Of a stretch of DNA of 64,000 bases, positions 29,598-38,132 are shown piece after piece; positions within the stretch are counted from its first letter, which is position 1; each line of letters opens with the position of its first letter. Source of the stretch: Myxococcales bacterium (GTDB taxonomy: Bacteria; Myxococcota_A; Polyangia; Polyangiales; Ga0077539); the NCBI GenBank assembly GCA_016793325.1, contig JAEUKI010000070.1, forward strand, positions 1 through 64,000, given 5' to 3'. Under the pieces are notes generated by a model, which had not been told where the DNA came from, searched no databases, and saw nothing but the letters and a program-made list of their open reading frames with translations. The position numbers and the translations under genes were made by a program.

Positions 29598-30896
29598 ATG
29601 ATCCCTTCTTCGATTGCCCGCGTGTTGTTTGCGTTTTCGATGTCGCTCGGCTTCGAGCGCTGTCGCACGGCACAGCCCGGTGTCGCCGTGCAGTCGAACG
29701 CCGACGACGCGCGAACCGTTGTCGAAGACTCGAGCGCCGCTCCGTCAGGAGTCGCGCCGAGATCTACCGATCGAGAGCCTGCGCGTTCGGCGCCTCTCGT
29801 GCGCGCAGAGCGCCGCGTCGTCGGGCATCTGTTCGAGCCATCTATGCTCGCGAGGTTGAACGCCAGCGCTCCGACTTCGCGCCTCAGCGAAATCCGTCGC
29901 GGCCTCGCGTTGTGTGGACTCCGCTACGATCCGCCGTCGTCGCGAACGTCCACTGGGAGCCGCTGGGTTTCGGGGCTTGCGACGGGCGGACTCACGGAGC
30001 TCGTCGTTCGATCGAACGACGTTGACTTTTTCGCGCCCGATCTGAGGCTCGACGCGCAGTTTGGTGCGGGCCCGACGGTGGTGGCCAACGCGCGAGACGT
30101 TCGCAACTCCGACCTCGTGGCAGTGACCGTCGAGCAGCTCGAGCGCGGATCGATGGTCAACCTTGCGCTCTTCGATCGAGACACGTTCAGCGCGGATGAC
30201 GAGCTCGTGCGTCGAGCCGTTCGCTGGGACGGAGAGCGCACGATTGCCGTCGCATCCCGCGTCGCGCGCGTGTCGTGTCGCTTGATCGAGTGGGCGTCGT
30301 TGCTTCCGCTCGCGACGAGCGCGCTTCGCGACGCCGAGCGCGCAGCGCCTTCGCTCGCGTCGCGCGCGGAGCGAGTTGCTGGCGCGATCGGTTCTGCGCA
30401 GACTGCTGCGGGGCTCCTGGATGCGTCGTTCGACGCCGAGCTCTCTCGCGCGGAGCAGGCTCTGACACGGGCGTCTTCGTACGCGGTGATCAACCCCGAG
30501 TGGAGTGAGTTTTCGCGGGTGTCTGGCGCGGTGGATCGCGCGTCGCAACCCGTGCGCACCGCGCGGCTAGCGCGTGTTCGCCGTGGCTTCCATGAGCCGA
30601 CAGCGCGCGATCGCGCCGATCCGTACGTGACGGGCCAGTGTGTCGAATACCGTCCGCGCGTGTCCTTCGAACTCGCGCGCGATCCAGCGCCGTCGCGCGT
30701 CGTCGGCATCGATTGGAGCGGCCATGCGCGCCCGCTCACAGGCGCAGTTCGCCTGCGTCGCGGGATTCGAACCTTCGTCGCATCGGGGCAAGCCCGCCGT
30801 CCCGCAGAGCGCTGCGAGGCCCCTCTCGCGATCGTCGTCTTCTCGGGCCGCACTAGCGTCCTGCGCGCGGTCAACGGCGGAGCGACCGCGCCCTGA
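29598..30896 (+). CDS. Hypothetical secreted protein
   Basis: 432 aa from ATG 29598, chosen because it opens with a hydrophobic leader (SSIARVLFAFSMSLGFERC). The mature part begins with a strand-rich domain including SNDVDFFAPDLRLDAQ and SMVNLALFDRDTFSADDELVRR, where a folded C2-like segment is possible. A long Ala/Arg-rich helical stretch follows (about 230-310). Coding quality is weaker than in neighbouring genes and the end is Arg-rich. Function unknown. Confidence 0.6.
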   Translation: MIPSSIARVLFAFSMSLGFERCRTAQPGVAVQSNADDARTVVEDSSAAPSGVAPRSTDREPARSAPLVRAERRVVGHLFEPSMLARLNASAPTSRLSEIRRGLALCGLRYDPPSSRTSTGSRWVSGLATGGLTELVVRSNDVDFFAPDLRLDAQFGAGPTVVANARDVRNSDLVAVTVEQLERGSMVNLALFDRDTFSADDELVRRAVRWDGERTIAVASRVARVSCRLIEWASLLPLATSALRDAERAAPSLASRAERVAGAIGSAQTAAGLLDASFDAELSRAEQALTRASSYAVINPEWSEFSRVSGAVDRASQPVRTARLARVRRGFHEPTARDRADPYVTGQCVEYRPRVSFELARDPAPSRVVGIDWSGHARPLTGAVRLRRGIRTFVASGQARRPAERCEAPLAIVVFSGRTSVLRAVNGGATAP

Positions 30897-30915
30897 GCGC
30901 GTCGACACACGGTGA

Positions 30916-32178
30916 CTACGCGTCCGTCGCGTTGCGGGCGGCGCGCGTGAGGAGAAGCTCGCGCTCGCGCGCGTTTTGGGTGCGTCGGGCGGCCTCTTCG
31001 AAGCACAGCTTCGCCTCGTGTGCGCGTCCGAGCTTCTCGAGGATGTCTCCGCGCGTCGCGAAGTACGGGTGGTAGTCCGCGAGGTCGTCCGCGAGCTCGT
31101 CGACGAGCGCGAGCGCGTCGCGCGCTCCGTACGCCATGCACACCGCGACGGCGCGGTTGAGCTCGACCACGGGTGAGCCCGTGAGCTCGACGAGCGCGTC
31201 GTAGAGGGCGACGATTTGGGCCCAGTCGGTGTCCTCTGCGCGGCGGGCTCGCGCGTGACACGCGGCGATCGCCGCTTGAATCGCGTACGGACCGAGCGGC
31301 CGGCGCAAGGACGCTGCGCGCTCGAGCCCCGCGAGCCCGCGGTGGATGAGGTGCTGGTCCCATCGAGCGCGATCTTGATCGAGCAGGAGGATCACCGCGC
31401 CGTTCGATCCGACCCGCGCCCTCGAGCGCGAGGCCTGGAGCTCCATGAGCGCGAGCGCGCCGTGGACCTCGCTGTCGTGCGCGAAGCTCGCGGCGAGAAC
31501 GCGCCCGAGCCGCATCGCCTCGTCGCAGAGCTCGCTGCGCAAGACGCGGTCGCCCGCCGTGGCCGCGTAGCCCTCGTTGAAGATCAGGTAGACCACCTCG
31601 AGCGCCGTGTGAACGCGGGCGAGGAGCTCGTCGCCCCGCGGGAGCTCGAACGGTACGCGCGCCTCGGCGAGCGTGCGTTTCGCGCGGACGATTCGCTGGG
31701 CGACCGTGGCTTCGGTGGTCAAGTACGCGCGCGCGATCTCGGCGGTCGAGAGGCCCGCGACGAGCCGAAGCGTGAGCGCGACGCGCGCCTCGCGGGACAG
31801 AACGGGGTGGCACGCGATCAAGATCAACCGAAGGACGTCGTCTTCGACCGGTTCTTCTTCGCGCGCTTCGATTGTGTGTGCGCGGGTCGTCTGCGCGAGG
31901 TGGTGCTCGATCGCGGGCTGCTTCGCGCGGGCCATCGCCGCGCGGCGAGCCTCGTCGATCGCGCGGTTCTTCGCGGTCGCGAGGAGCCACGCGCCGGGCT
32001 TGTCGGGAATCCCGTGGGTCGGCCAGCGTTCGAGCGCGAGGGCGAGGGCGTCTTGCGCGAGGTCTTCGGCGCGATCGACGTCGCCGACGAAGCGAACGAG
32101 CGCCCCGAGCAGCCGCGGTGCTTCGACGCGCCACGCGGCTTCGATCGCGGCGCGCGAGGGCGCTCGTTCGCTCGTCAT
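30916..32178 (-). CDS. ECF42-type RNA polymerase sigma factor with C-terminal extension
   Basis: 420 aa. Sigma-70 region 2 (about 20-85: DRAEDLAQDALALALERWP, KNRAIDEARR) and region 4 (about 110-180: STAEIARAYLTTEATVAQRIVRAKR) are followed by a roughly 220-residue helical TPR-like extension. This is typical of ECF42/SigJ-like factors (DUF6596). The family has no anti-sigma factor and is encoded with DGPF/YCII proteins, exactly as here (the upstream gene ends 7 bases before this one starts). The extension is thought to regulate activity. Confidence 0.93.
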   Translation of the reverse strand: MTSERAPSRAAIEAAWRVEAPRLLGALVRFVGDVDRAEDLAQDALALALERWPTHGIPDKPGAWLLATAKNRAIDEARRAAMARAKQPAIEHHLAQTTRAHTIEAREEEPVEDDVLRLILIACHPVLSREARVALTLRLVAGLSTAEIARAYLTTEATVAQRIVRAKRTLAEARVPFELPRGDELLARVHTALEVVYLIFNEGYAATAGDRVLRSELCDEAMRLGRVLAASFAHDSEVHGALALMELQASRSRARVGSNGAVILLLDQDRARWDQHLIHRGLAGLERAASLRRPLGPYAIQAAIAACHARARRAEDTDWAQIVALYDALVELTGSPVVELNRAVAVCMAYGARDALALVDELADDLADYHPYFATRGDILEKLGRAHEAKLCFEEAARRTQNARERELLLTRAARNATDA

Positions 32179-32185
32179 GGGCGGC

Positions 32186-32620
32186 TCACGGTTTGGTGTT
32201 GCTCTCGACCTGCGCGCGGATGCGGTCTTCTTGGGCGCGCACTTCGTCGGTGTAGCTCGCGCCGAAATCTTCTGCTTCGAAGATGGGGCGCACCTCGAGC
32301 TCGCTCTCTTCGCCCGGCATGGGGTCGGGGCAACGACGCACCCACTCGAGCGCTTCGTCCATCGAGCGCACTTGCCAGATCCAGTAGCCCGAGACGAGCT
32401 CCTTGGTCTCGGCGAACGGGCCGTCGATGACGGTCTTCTTTCCGCCCGAGAATCGGACGCGCTTGGCGCGAGAGCTCGGATGCAGGCCGTCTCCTGCGAG
32501 CAACACCCCTGCTTTGACGAGCTCTTCGTTGAACTTGCCCATCGCGAGCATGAGCTCTTCGCTCGGCATGATTCCCTGCTCGCTGTTCTTCGTTGCCTTG
32601 ACGATCACCATGACTCTCAT
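32186..32620 (-). CDS. YCII/DGPF-domain protein, partner of the ECF42 sigma factor
   Basis: 144 aa from ATG 32620, chosen because an AAAGGAC ribosome-binding site lies just upstream. It has the hallmark VIDGPFAETKELVSGYWIWQV and an N-terminal MRVMVIVKATKNSE. DGPF proteins are dimeric ferredoxin-like-fold proteins whose genes are conserved beside ECF42 factors and are often their targets. An ECF-type promoter upstream would be expected but was not identified with confidence. Confidence 0.92.
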   Translation of the reverse strand: MRVMVIVKATKNSEQGIMPSEELMLAMGKFNEELVKAGVLLAGDGLHPSSRAKRVRFSGGKKTVIDGPFAETKELVSGYWIWQVRSMDEALEWVRRCPDPMPGEESELEVRPIFEAEDFGASYTDEVRAQEDRIRAQVESNTKP

Positions 32621-32792
32621 CGGTTCAGATGTCCTTTCGACCCTGCGATGCGCAGCGGTCCGTTGCGCCCGAGCGACGAACGGCGGAGTGCCATATCGAC
32701 ATGGACGGACAAAAAAATCGTCGCGCCGTGTCGATTCGAAAACCCCTGTGATTTCAGACGATCGCTGGGGACCCGCGTGCGATGCTCGTCGC

Positions 32793-33191
32793 GTGTCGAC
32801 CGACGACAAGCCGCCCGGGTCGAGTCGGCGCCTCGTGCGACGAGGCGAGCTGTACTGGATCGTTCCCGATCCGTCGGACGACGTGGCGCCGAACTTCGCG
32901 CACCCGCACGTGGTCGTGCAAGACGACGTGTTCAATCGCTCGCGCGTTCGAACGGTGATCGTGTGCGCGCTGACGAGCAACCTCCACCGCGCAAACGAAC
33001 CGGGAAACGTGCTCCTCGACGAAGGCGAGGGCTCGCTCGCGCGGCGCAGCGTCGTGGTCGTGTCGCAGATCTCGTCGGTGCTCCGCGAGCGCTTGGGTGA
33101 GCGCATCGGAGCGCTCTCGGACGAGCGCGTCGACTCGATCCTCGCGGGGCTGCGATTTCAGCAGGCGATGGAGCCTCGGCGCGCAGAGTGA
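32793..33191 (+). CDS. MazF/PemK-like endoribonuclease, no antitoxin seen
   Basis: 132 aa from GTG 32793, with no clear alternative ATG nearby. The MazF fold is recognisable: LVRRGELYWI at the start, HPHVVVQDDVFNRSRVRTVIVCALTSNL, then GSLARRSVVVVSQISSV. These are ribonucleases that cleave mRNA at short motifs. No small antitoxin gene precedes it: the 170 bases upstream are the DGPF gene's promoter side. It may be an orphan toxin or a MazF-fold housekeeping protein. Confidence 0.82.
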   Translation: MSTDDKPPGSSRRLVRRGELYWIVPDPSDDVAPNFAHPHVVVQDDVFNRSRVRTVIVCALTSNLHRANEPGNVLLDEGEGSLARRSVVVVSQISSVLRERLGERIGALSDERVDSILAGLRFQQAMEPRRAE

Positions 33192-34001
33192 TCAGCGATT
33201 GGCGAGCTGCGCTTCGATCGCTGCAAGCACCGCGTCGCGATCGCGATTCGCCGCTTCGGGCCAGGGCGCTTCGTCTTCTTCGAAGAGCCACGGCGCGACC
33301 CCTTCGCGTGGCTGCCACCTTTGTCGATCGAGGACGCGAACGAGCCGCTCGGCGCACGCTTCAGGGGACTCCCACCGACGCTTGACCCGCTGCAAGAGCC
33401 ACCCGAGCACGCCGCTCGTCGCGCCGAGGTCCGTACGAACGACGCCTGGGTGAATCACTGCGAAATCAACGGCGGGATGACGCGTTGCTTCGTGTCGTTG
33501 CGCGATCGCTCCCGCGAGCTTCGTCGTGCAGTACGTCCGCAGCTTCGAGAAGTCCTCGCCCGTCGGCGTGCGCGCGAGATCGAAGCGGCCCTTGGCGGCG
33601 AGCCCTGCGCTCACTACGAGCACTCGCCGGAGACGACGTTGATCGAGCAGCGGTCGCTGCAACACGAGCGGCCCTAGCGCGTTGACGGCGTACGCGGCCT
33701 CGAAGCCGTCTACCAACGCGCGCTCGGTCGGCCACAGCCCCGCGTTGTGAACGAGCGTCGCGTCGCGGACGTCTTGCGCGATCAGCGCTTCTGCCGCGCG
33801 CTCGCACTCGGAGAGGCGCCCGAGGTCGAACGTCATCGCCTCGATCGCGCACTGCGCCGCGGCCTCGAGCGTGAGCGATCGGAGCCTCGCCTCGTCGCGC
33901 GCGAGCACGAACAGACGGTCTCTCGGGCTCGACTTGCGCGCGAGCGCGAGCGCGAGCGACCGGCCGATGCCCCGCGACGCGCCTGTGACGATCCAGTCCA
34001 T
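33192..34001 (-). CDS. Short-chain dehydrogenase/reductase (SDR)
   Basis: 269 aa from ATG 34001. It has the NAD(P)-binding TGASRGIG motif near the N-terminus, LVHNAGLWP (NAG-type), the active-site serine in VVSAGLAAKG, and YCTTK as the YxxxK. The substrate is unknown. The gene is divergent from a TetR regulator across a perfect palindrome, so it is almost certainly its target. Confidence 0.9.
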   Translation of the reverse strand: MDWIVTGASRGIGRSLALALARKSSPRDRLFVLARDEARLRSLTLEAAAQCAIEAMTFDLGRLSECERAAEALIAQDVRDATLVHNAGLWPTERALVDGFEAAYAVNALGPLVLQRPLLDQRRLRRVLVVSAGLAAKGRFDLARTPTGEDFSKLRTYCTTKLAGAIAQRHEATRHPAVDFAVIHPGVVRTDLGATSGVLGWLLQRVKRRWESPEACAERLVRVLDRQRWQPREGVAPWLFEEDEAPWPEAANRDRDAVLAAIEAQLANR

Positions 34002-34028
34002 GCCGGGACGATACGAGCTGCTGCGACA

Positions 34029-34049
34029 AATTGGAATACTATTCCAATT
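34029..34049. promoter_or_regulatory. Perfect palindromic operator between SDR and TetR genes
   Basis: The arms AATTGGAATA (34029-34038) and TATTCCAATT (34040-34049) are perfect 10-base inverted repeats around one central C, in an AT-rich pocket. It lies 28 bases upstream of the SDR start and 70 bases upstream of the TetR start. That is the expected position and size for a TetR operator controlling both genes. Confidence 0.8.
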
Positions 34050-34118
34050 GAGATTGGCGTTGGATTTTGTCCGATCCGCTTCTTCTTCGCGGCGGGCGAG
34101 TGCGCGTAGCTTCGGCGC

Positions 34119-34772
34119 GTGCGTTCGAAGCGACCGCCGGCGACAGAGCCTCGACAGCGTCGAGATGGAGCGCTTCGTCGGCGCGCGATCCTCGACGCTG
34201 CGCTCCGGTGCTTCTCGCGCTCGAGCGTGCTCGCGGTGGGAATCGAAGACATCCGACGCGAGGCGGGCGCGAGCCCCTCGTCCGTGTATCACCTGTTCGA
34301 AGACAAAGAAGCGATCATGCTCGCGCTGCTCGTCGAGGTCTTCGACGCGCTCTTCGAGCACTGCGCGCGGCGCGTGTGCGCGACGGAGGCCGCCGAGCAG
34401 GCCGTGAAGACGCTCGTCGACTCGCACATCGAGTGGATCTCGACTCACGCCGCGGAGGGGCGGTTCATGTACCAAGCGACGTCGCTCGATGGCGCCGGGC
34501 TCGGGGCGTCAGCGCGGCGAACGCTCGTCGAGTCGAAGGCCCGCGGGCTCGCGCCGATCGTCGATCACCTCGCGCCCATGATGGCTCGCAGAGAGCTGCC
34601 GCCATGGCCCGTCGCGCTCTTCGACGTCGTGGTGCTCGGGCCGGCGCACGAGGCGCTTCGCCGATGGCTCTCGGGCGCGAGCGAGCTCGACCCCACGATG
34701 CTTCGCGAGCTCTTGCCGACCGTTGCTTGGCAGAGCGTGCGCGATGTGTGGGTTCGATCGACGACCGCCTGA
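34119..34772 (+). CDS. TetR-family transcriptional regulator
   Basis: 217 aa from GTG 34119. The HTH region is at about 18-64 (RRRAILDAALRCFSRSSVLA, ASPSSVYHLFEDKEAIMLALL). The C-terminal ligand domain has AAEGRFMYQATSL and MARRELPPWPVALFDVVVLGP. It is divergent from the SDR gene and shares the palindrome at 34029-34049, so it likely represses the SDR gene and itself. Confidence 0.92.
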   Translation: MRSKRPPATEPRQRRDGALRRRAILDAALRCFSRSSVLAVGIEDIRREAGASPSSVYHLFEDKEAIMLALLVEVFDALFEHCARRVCATEAAEQAVKTLVDSHIEWISTHAAEGRFMYQATSLDGAGLGASARRTLVESKARGLAPIVDHLAPMMARRELPPWPVALFDVVVLGPAHEALRRWLSGASELDPTMLRELLPTVAWQSVRDVWVRSTTA

Positions 34773-34777
34773 GCCCG

Positions 34778-35164
34778 TCAGGTCGTCGCGAGGCGAGGGT
34801 CGGCCTCGTACGCTTTGTTCGGCGTAGCGCCGAGCGCGAGCACCCGCGCGCCCTCTTCGCGCGTGACGATCTTGCGGGTGGTCTCGGGGCCGACGCGAAC
34901 CATCTGACCGCGGGTCACCTTGGTTTCTTTCCCGTCGGCGATGAGCACGATCGATCCCTCGAGCACGACGTAGAGCTCTTCTTGTCCGTCGTGTTTGTGG
35001 TCGTGCTCGGGGTGGCCGGTGGTGTGCGGGTCGATGTCGAACACGTTCATCCCCCACGCGCTCACGCCGAGCGCCTGTCGCGCAGGGCGAAAACGAATGC
35101 CTTGGATCGCGTGCTCGCCCTCGTAGGGAGCGATCTCTTCGATGTGCTTGATCACGACGGTCAT
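34778..35164 (-). CDS. Cupin-domain protein
   Basis: 128 aa from ATG 35164. It is a single cupin barrel with metal-binding residues in HDHKHDGQEELYVVLEG (two His plus Glu) and the second motif region RGQMVRVGPETTRKIV. It could be a small isomerase, dioxygenase or sensor. The frame extends further upstream on paper, but the ATG matches the compact family length. It is divergent from the AraC gene. Confidence 0.88.
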   Translation of the reverse strand: MTVVIKHIEEIAPYEGEHAIQGIRFRPARQALGVSAWGMNVFDIDPHTTGHPEHDHKHDGQEELYVVLEGSIVLIADGKETKVTRGQMVRVGPETTRKIVTREEGARVLALGATPNKAYEADPRLATT

Positions 35165-35308
35165 CAAATTTCTCCTCGGTCGGCTCGGCGCCCTGTCGGC
35201 GACACGCGACGCGCTCCGTCGTAGGAGCGTTTGCCAGGTGAGGTCTCGTGGCGTGTGCGCGTTCCGACGGGGCTTCGCGAGACGCGAGTGCAGGTAGCAT
35301 CGAGCCTC

Positions 35309-36139
35309 GTGAGCGGGCTTGAACAAACGCGACCACGCGACGCTTCGCGCGCAAAAGGCCTCGTCTCGAGCCGCTCGAGCGGCGCGCGGGTGCACGCGCA
35401 GACGTTCGCCCCGAGCGCGGCGATCGCCCACGGGGTCGAGTATTTCTGGGTCACGCGGTGGGACCTTCGAGGACAAGCGCCGCATCACGTCGAGCTGCTC
35501 GCGGACCCTTGCGTCAACGTCGCGTTCGAGCGCGGACGAAGTCGAATCGTCGGCGTCCACACGCGGCTGTTTCGACGCGAGCTCGCTGGAGAGGGCGCGA
35601 TCTGCGCGGTGAAGTTCAAGGCCGGCGCCGCGAAGCTCTGGCTGGCGGTCGACGAGGTCGCGTCGCTCACCGATCGAATCGTCTCGATCGATCGTCGCTC
35701 CGAGCGTTGGCTCGTCGCGCTCGAGTCCACCGTGCTCGCGGCAGAGCGCGACGAAGACGCGGTGGCGCTGATCGATCGCGCGCTCTGCGAGGGGCTGCGC
35801 GCAAACGACAACGCGGAGCTCGCGACGAAGATCGTGGCCCGAATCGAAGCGGACCCGACGTTGACCAGCGCGGCTGCGATCTCGCGCGCGGCGGGGTTGT
35901 CGATGCGACCGCTGCAGCGGCTCTTTCGCGAGTGCGTCGGAGCGACGCCGAAATGGGTCTCTCGCCGCTATCGATTGCGCGAAGCGTCCCAGCGCCTCGA
36001 ACGCGACGAGTCCGTGTCGCTGTCGACGCTCGCCGCCGAGCTCGGGTACGCGGATCACGCGCACTTTTCGAGAGACTTCAAAGCCGCGACGGGACACGCG
36101 CCATCGGCGTTTGCGCGGGCGATGCGCGGTGGGTCATAG
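35309..36139 (+). CDS. AraC-family regulator with DUF6597-like N-terminal domain
   Basis: 276 aa from GTG 35309; a longer frame begins at 35231. The N-terminal sensor-like domain includes HGVEYFWVTRWDLRGQAPH and GVHTRLFRREL. The C-terminal AraC HTH has AAAISRAAGLSMRPLQRLFRECVG and STLAAELGYADHAHFSRDFKAATG. It is divergent from the cupin gene, its likely target. Its end overlaps the next leftward gene by 6 bases. Confidence 0.88.
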   Translation: MSGLEQTRPRDASRAKGLVSSRSSGARVHAQTFAPSAAIAHGVEYFWVTRWDLRGQAPHHVELLADPCVNVAFERGRSRIVGVHTRLFRRELAGEGAICAVKFKAGAAKLWLAVDEVASLTDRIVSIDRRSERWLVALESTVLAAERDEDAVALIDRALCEGLRANDNAELATKIVARIEADPTLTSAAAISRAAGLSMRPLQRLFRECVGATPKWVSRRYRLREASQRLERDESVSLSTLAAELGYADHAHFSRDFKAATGHAPSAFARAMRGGS

Positions 36140-36721
36140 GCCCCAACACACGACGGTGTTGGGCTCGGCCGCGCGGTTGCACCACATGCGATCGTACGTG
36201 CGCGACAAGCCCGGAGCGCAGAGGCTCGCGCAGCGAGGGTCGTTCTCGCGGGGCGTTCCGCCGGGGATTCCGCAGGGATAGCGGACCTCGGCTTCGTTTG
36301 GCTGATGAAGCGTCCGCACCTGCGCATCACACATCCCGCTGCCCACCGGACGAAACGGCGTTTCGACAAGTCCAGAGTCGGTGCCGCACACGCGCGTCCA
36401 GCAGACCGGCTGCGATCCTGCCGGACCACAGACACAAAACCTGCAGCCGTCGAAATAGCGTTCGCCTGTCGGATAACCCGCGTCGCCGATATAGCAGGTG
36501 CCCGAGAGCACGTCCGCCTCGGGTATCGAGGCGTCGGTTCGCTCCGAGGACCCGATCGCTGAGCAACCCCACATCGCGAGCGACAGCGCTGCGAGCGCGA
36601 TCGATGACGCTGTGGCTGGGCGGCGAATCGACGGATCGGCGGCGAGTCGCACCACGGGTGAGCCTGCACTTTCTCTCGGCAGTCGGAGTGACTTGGGCGA
36701 GCGCTGCGATCGTTCGGGCAT
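36134..36721 (-). CDS. Cys-rich lipoprotein, tandem paralogue 1
   Basis: 195 aa from ATG 36721, or about 172 aa from GTG 36652, which would give a neater signal peptide. The signal SIALAALSLAMWGC marks a lipoprotein. The mature part has an ordered Cys pattern with RYFDGCRFCVC, VCGTDSGLV, GSGMC, NEAEVRYPCGIPG, NDPRCASLCAPG and the C-terminal VVCWGL. It is a paralogue of the proteins at 36733 and 37662. The Cys spacing recalls VWC/pacifastin-like disulfide folds. Function unknown; likely surface-exposed. Confidence 0.78.
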   Translation of the reverse strand: MPERSQRSPKSLRLPRESAGSPVVRLAADPSIRRPATASSIALAALSLAMWGCSAIGSSERTDASIPEADVLSGTCYIGDAGYPTGERYFDGCRFCVCGPAGSQPVCWTRVCGTDSGLVETPFRPVGSGMCDAQVRTLHQPNEAEVRYPCGIPGGTPRENDPRCASLCAPGLSRTYDRMWCNRAAEPNTVVCWGL

Positions 36722-36732
36722 GTCGCGCACAG

Positions 36733-37398
36733 TCACATCCCCCAGCACAGGACCGTGTTCGGATCGCGGGAGAGGTTGCACCACACGCTGTCGTCCATGC
36801 GCGCGAAGCCGGGAGCGCACAGGCTCGCGCAGCGAGGGTCCCTCGGACGAACAGGGGCGCCCGGGATTCCACAGGGATAGCGGACCTCGGCTTCGTTCGG
36901 CTGGCCGAGCGTTCGTGCCTCGGGCGCGCACGCCCCCGCGTCTGTGGAACGAAACTCGGATTCGATCATCCCGGAGTCGGTTGTGCACGCGCGGCTCCAG
37001 CACGCGTTGGCGAAGACCCCTCCCACGTTGCAGAAGCAGAAGTTGCAGCCGTCCCAGTACATTTCGCCCGAGCGAACCGCGGCATCCCCGAAGTAACAGG
37101 GACCGGACATGACGTCCGCGCGCGCCGCGTCTGCGGCGTCCGTCTCGGACATCGAGGCGTCAGCGTGCTCGACGTCCATAGAGCCCGCTTCGCTCGATCG
37201 CGCATCGAGCGGCGCGCTGTCAGCGGTCGGGACATCGGAGCTCGTGACGTCGGGTCGCTCCGACGGGCCGATCGGCGGGCAACCCCACATCGCGAGCGAC
37301 AGCGCCGCGAGCGCGATCGATGATGCCGCGCTGGTCGTGCAAATTGACTGGCGAATCGCAGGGGCACGACGCGCTGAAGAAGAGGCAAGTCGAGGCAT
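36733..37398 (-). CDS. Cys-rich lipoprotein, tandem paralogue 2
   Basis: 221 aa from ATG 37398. It shares the signal SIALAALSLAMWGC with its downstream neighbour almost letter for letter. An acidic Asp/Ala/Ser linker (DVPTADSAPLDARSSEAGS) follows, then the same Cys domain: YWDGCNFCFCN, NEAEVRYPCGIPG, RDPRCASLCAPG and VLCWGM. It is longer than paralogue 1 because of the linker. The 263-base gap upstream of it may hold its promoter. Confidence 0.8.
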   Translation of the reverse strand: MPRLASSSARRAPAIRQSICTTSAASSIALAALSLAMWGCPPIGPSERPDVTSSDVPTADSAPLDARSSEAGSMDVEHADASMSETDAADAARADVMSGPCYFGDAAVRSGEMYWDGCNFCFCNVGGVFANACWSRACTTDSGMIESEFRSTDAGACAPEARTLGQPNEAEVRYPCGIPGAPVRPRDPRCASLCAPGFARMDDSVWCNLSRDPNTVLCWGM

Positions 37399-37661
37399 TG
37401 GCGAAACCGAACTTTCTCGATGTGGCAATGACTTTCGTTACGAGAAGAGCTGTGCGGGTCCGAACTCCGTTCCATCGAGAAATCGACGTGCGCGCGACGC
37501 TAAACCGCCACTCATTCGATCGTCGTACTTTTCTCGCGAGATTCGCGGCGGTTCGACTTGATTTCAACCACGCCGATGCTCGGCTCATTTCTACGACGTT
37601 CAATTGAGGCGTGGTTGAGGCGTTTGGGATCGCGTCGCGCGAGCGCCACGGGACGCTCGTG
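37399..37661. other. Intergenic region inside the lipoprotein array
   Basis: 263 bases between paralogues 2 and 3, locally less GC-rich than the flanks (for example CTCGATGTGGCAATGACTTT around 37415). No gene or clear hairpin was seen. It probably contains the promoter of paralogue 2. Confidence 0.45.
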
Positions 37662-38132
37662 TCACATGCCCCAGCAGAGCACCATGTTGGGGTCCTCGGT
37701 GCGATTGCACCCTGCGTTGCGGGCCGATCGAGGAATCACGCCAGCGCACAGGGTCGGGCATCGAGGGTCGTTTCGAACGATCGGTCCGCCGCTGATTCCG
37801 CACGGATGGCGCACCTCCGCGGCGGTCCCCGAGTACGCGATTCTTCGAAATTCCGGGTCGCACATCGTCGTGCCGATCCGCTCGAAGGGCCGCGTGTCGA
37901 CGTCGGTGCCCGAGGTGCACGCGACGGAGAAACAAGCGCCGCTCGCGCCGCCGTCGCCGTTCGATCCACAGGTGCAGAAGCCGCACGAGTACGCGAAGTT
38001 CTCGCCGATCGCGTAGCTCACGCCGCGGACGTCGCAGGTGGGTCCCGGCGGTTGACCCGCGCTAGGCGCGCACGCGCACGCGAGGAGGGCACAAGCGAAC
38101 GCGAGCCAATGAACTCTCGATGTTGCGTGCAT
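37662..38132 (-). CDS. Cys-rich lipoprotein, tandem paralogue 3
   Basis: 156 aa from ATG 38132 with the lipoprotein signal WLAFACALLACAC. The domain is homologous to the two downstream neighbours: FAYSCGFCTCG, ACFSVACTSGTDVDTRPF, TMCDPEF, EVRHPCGISGG, NDPRCPTLC and ending VLCWGM. It is the most divergent of the three, with its own signal sequence and no long linker. Probable surface lipoprotein of unknown role. Confidence 0.8.
   Translation of the reverse strand: MHATSRVHWLAFACALLACACAPSAGQPPGPTCDVRGVSYAIGENFAYSCGFCTCGSNGDGGASGACFSVACTSGTDVDTRPFERIGTTMCDPEFRRIAYSGTAAEVRHPCGISGGPIVRNDPRCPTLCAGVIPRSARNAGCNRTEDPNMVLCWGM

Noticed and set aside
30745..30860. tRNA-like sequence (GGTTCGAATCCCGC on the minus strand)
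   Set aside because: The T-loop looks right, but the T-stem (GAAGG against CCCGC) does not pair, and no matching acceptor or D-arm is present; treated as chance within a GC-rich frame.
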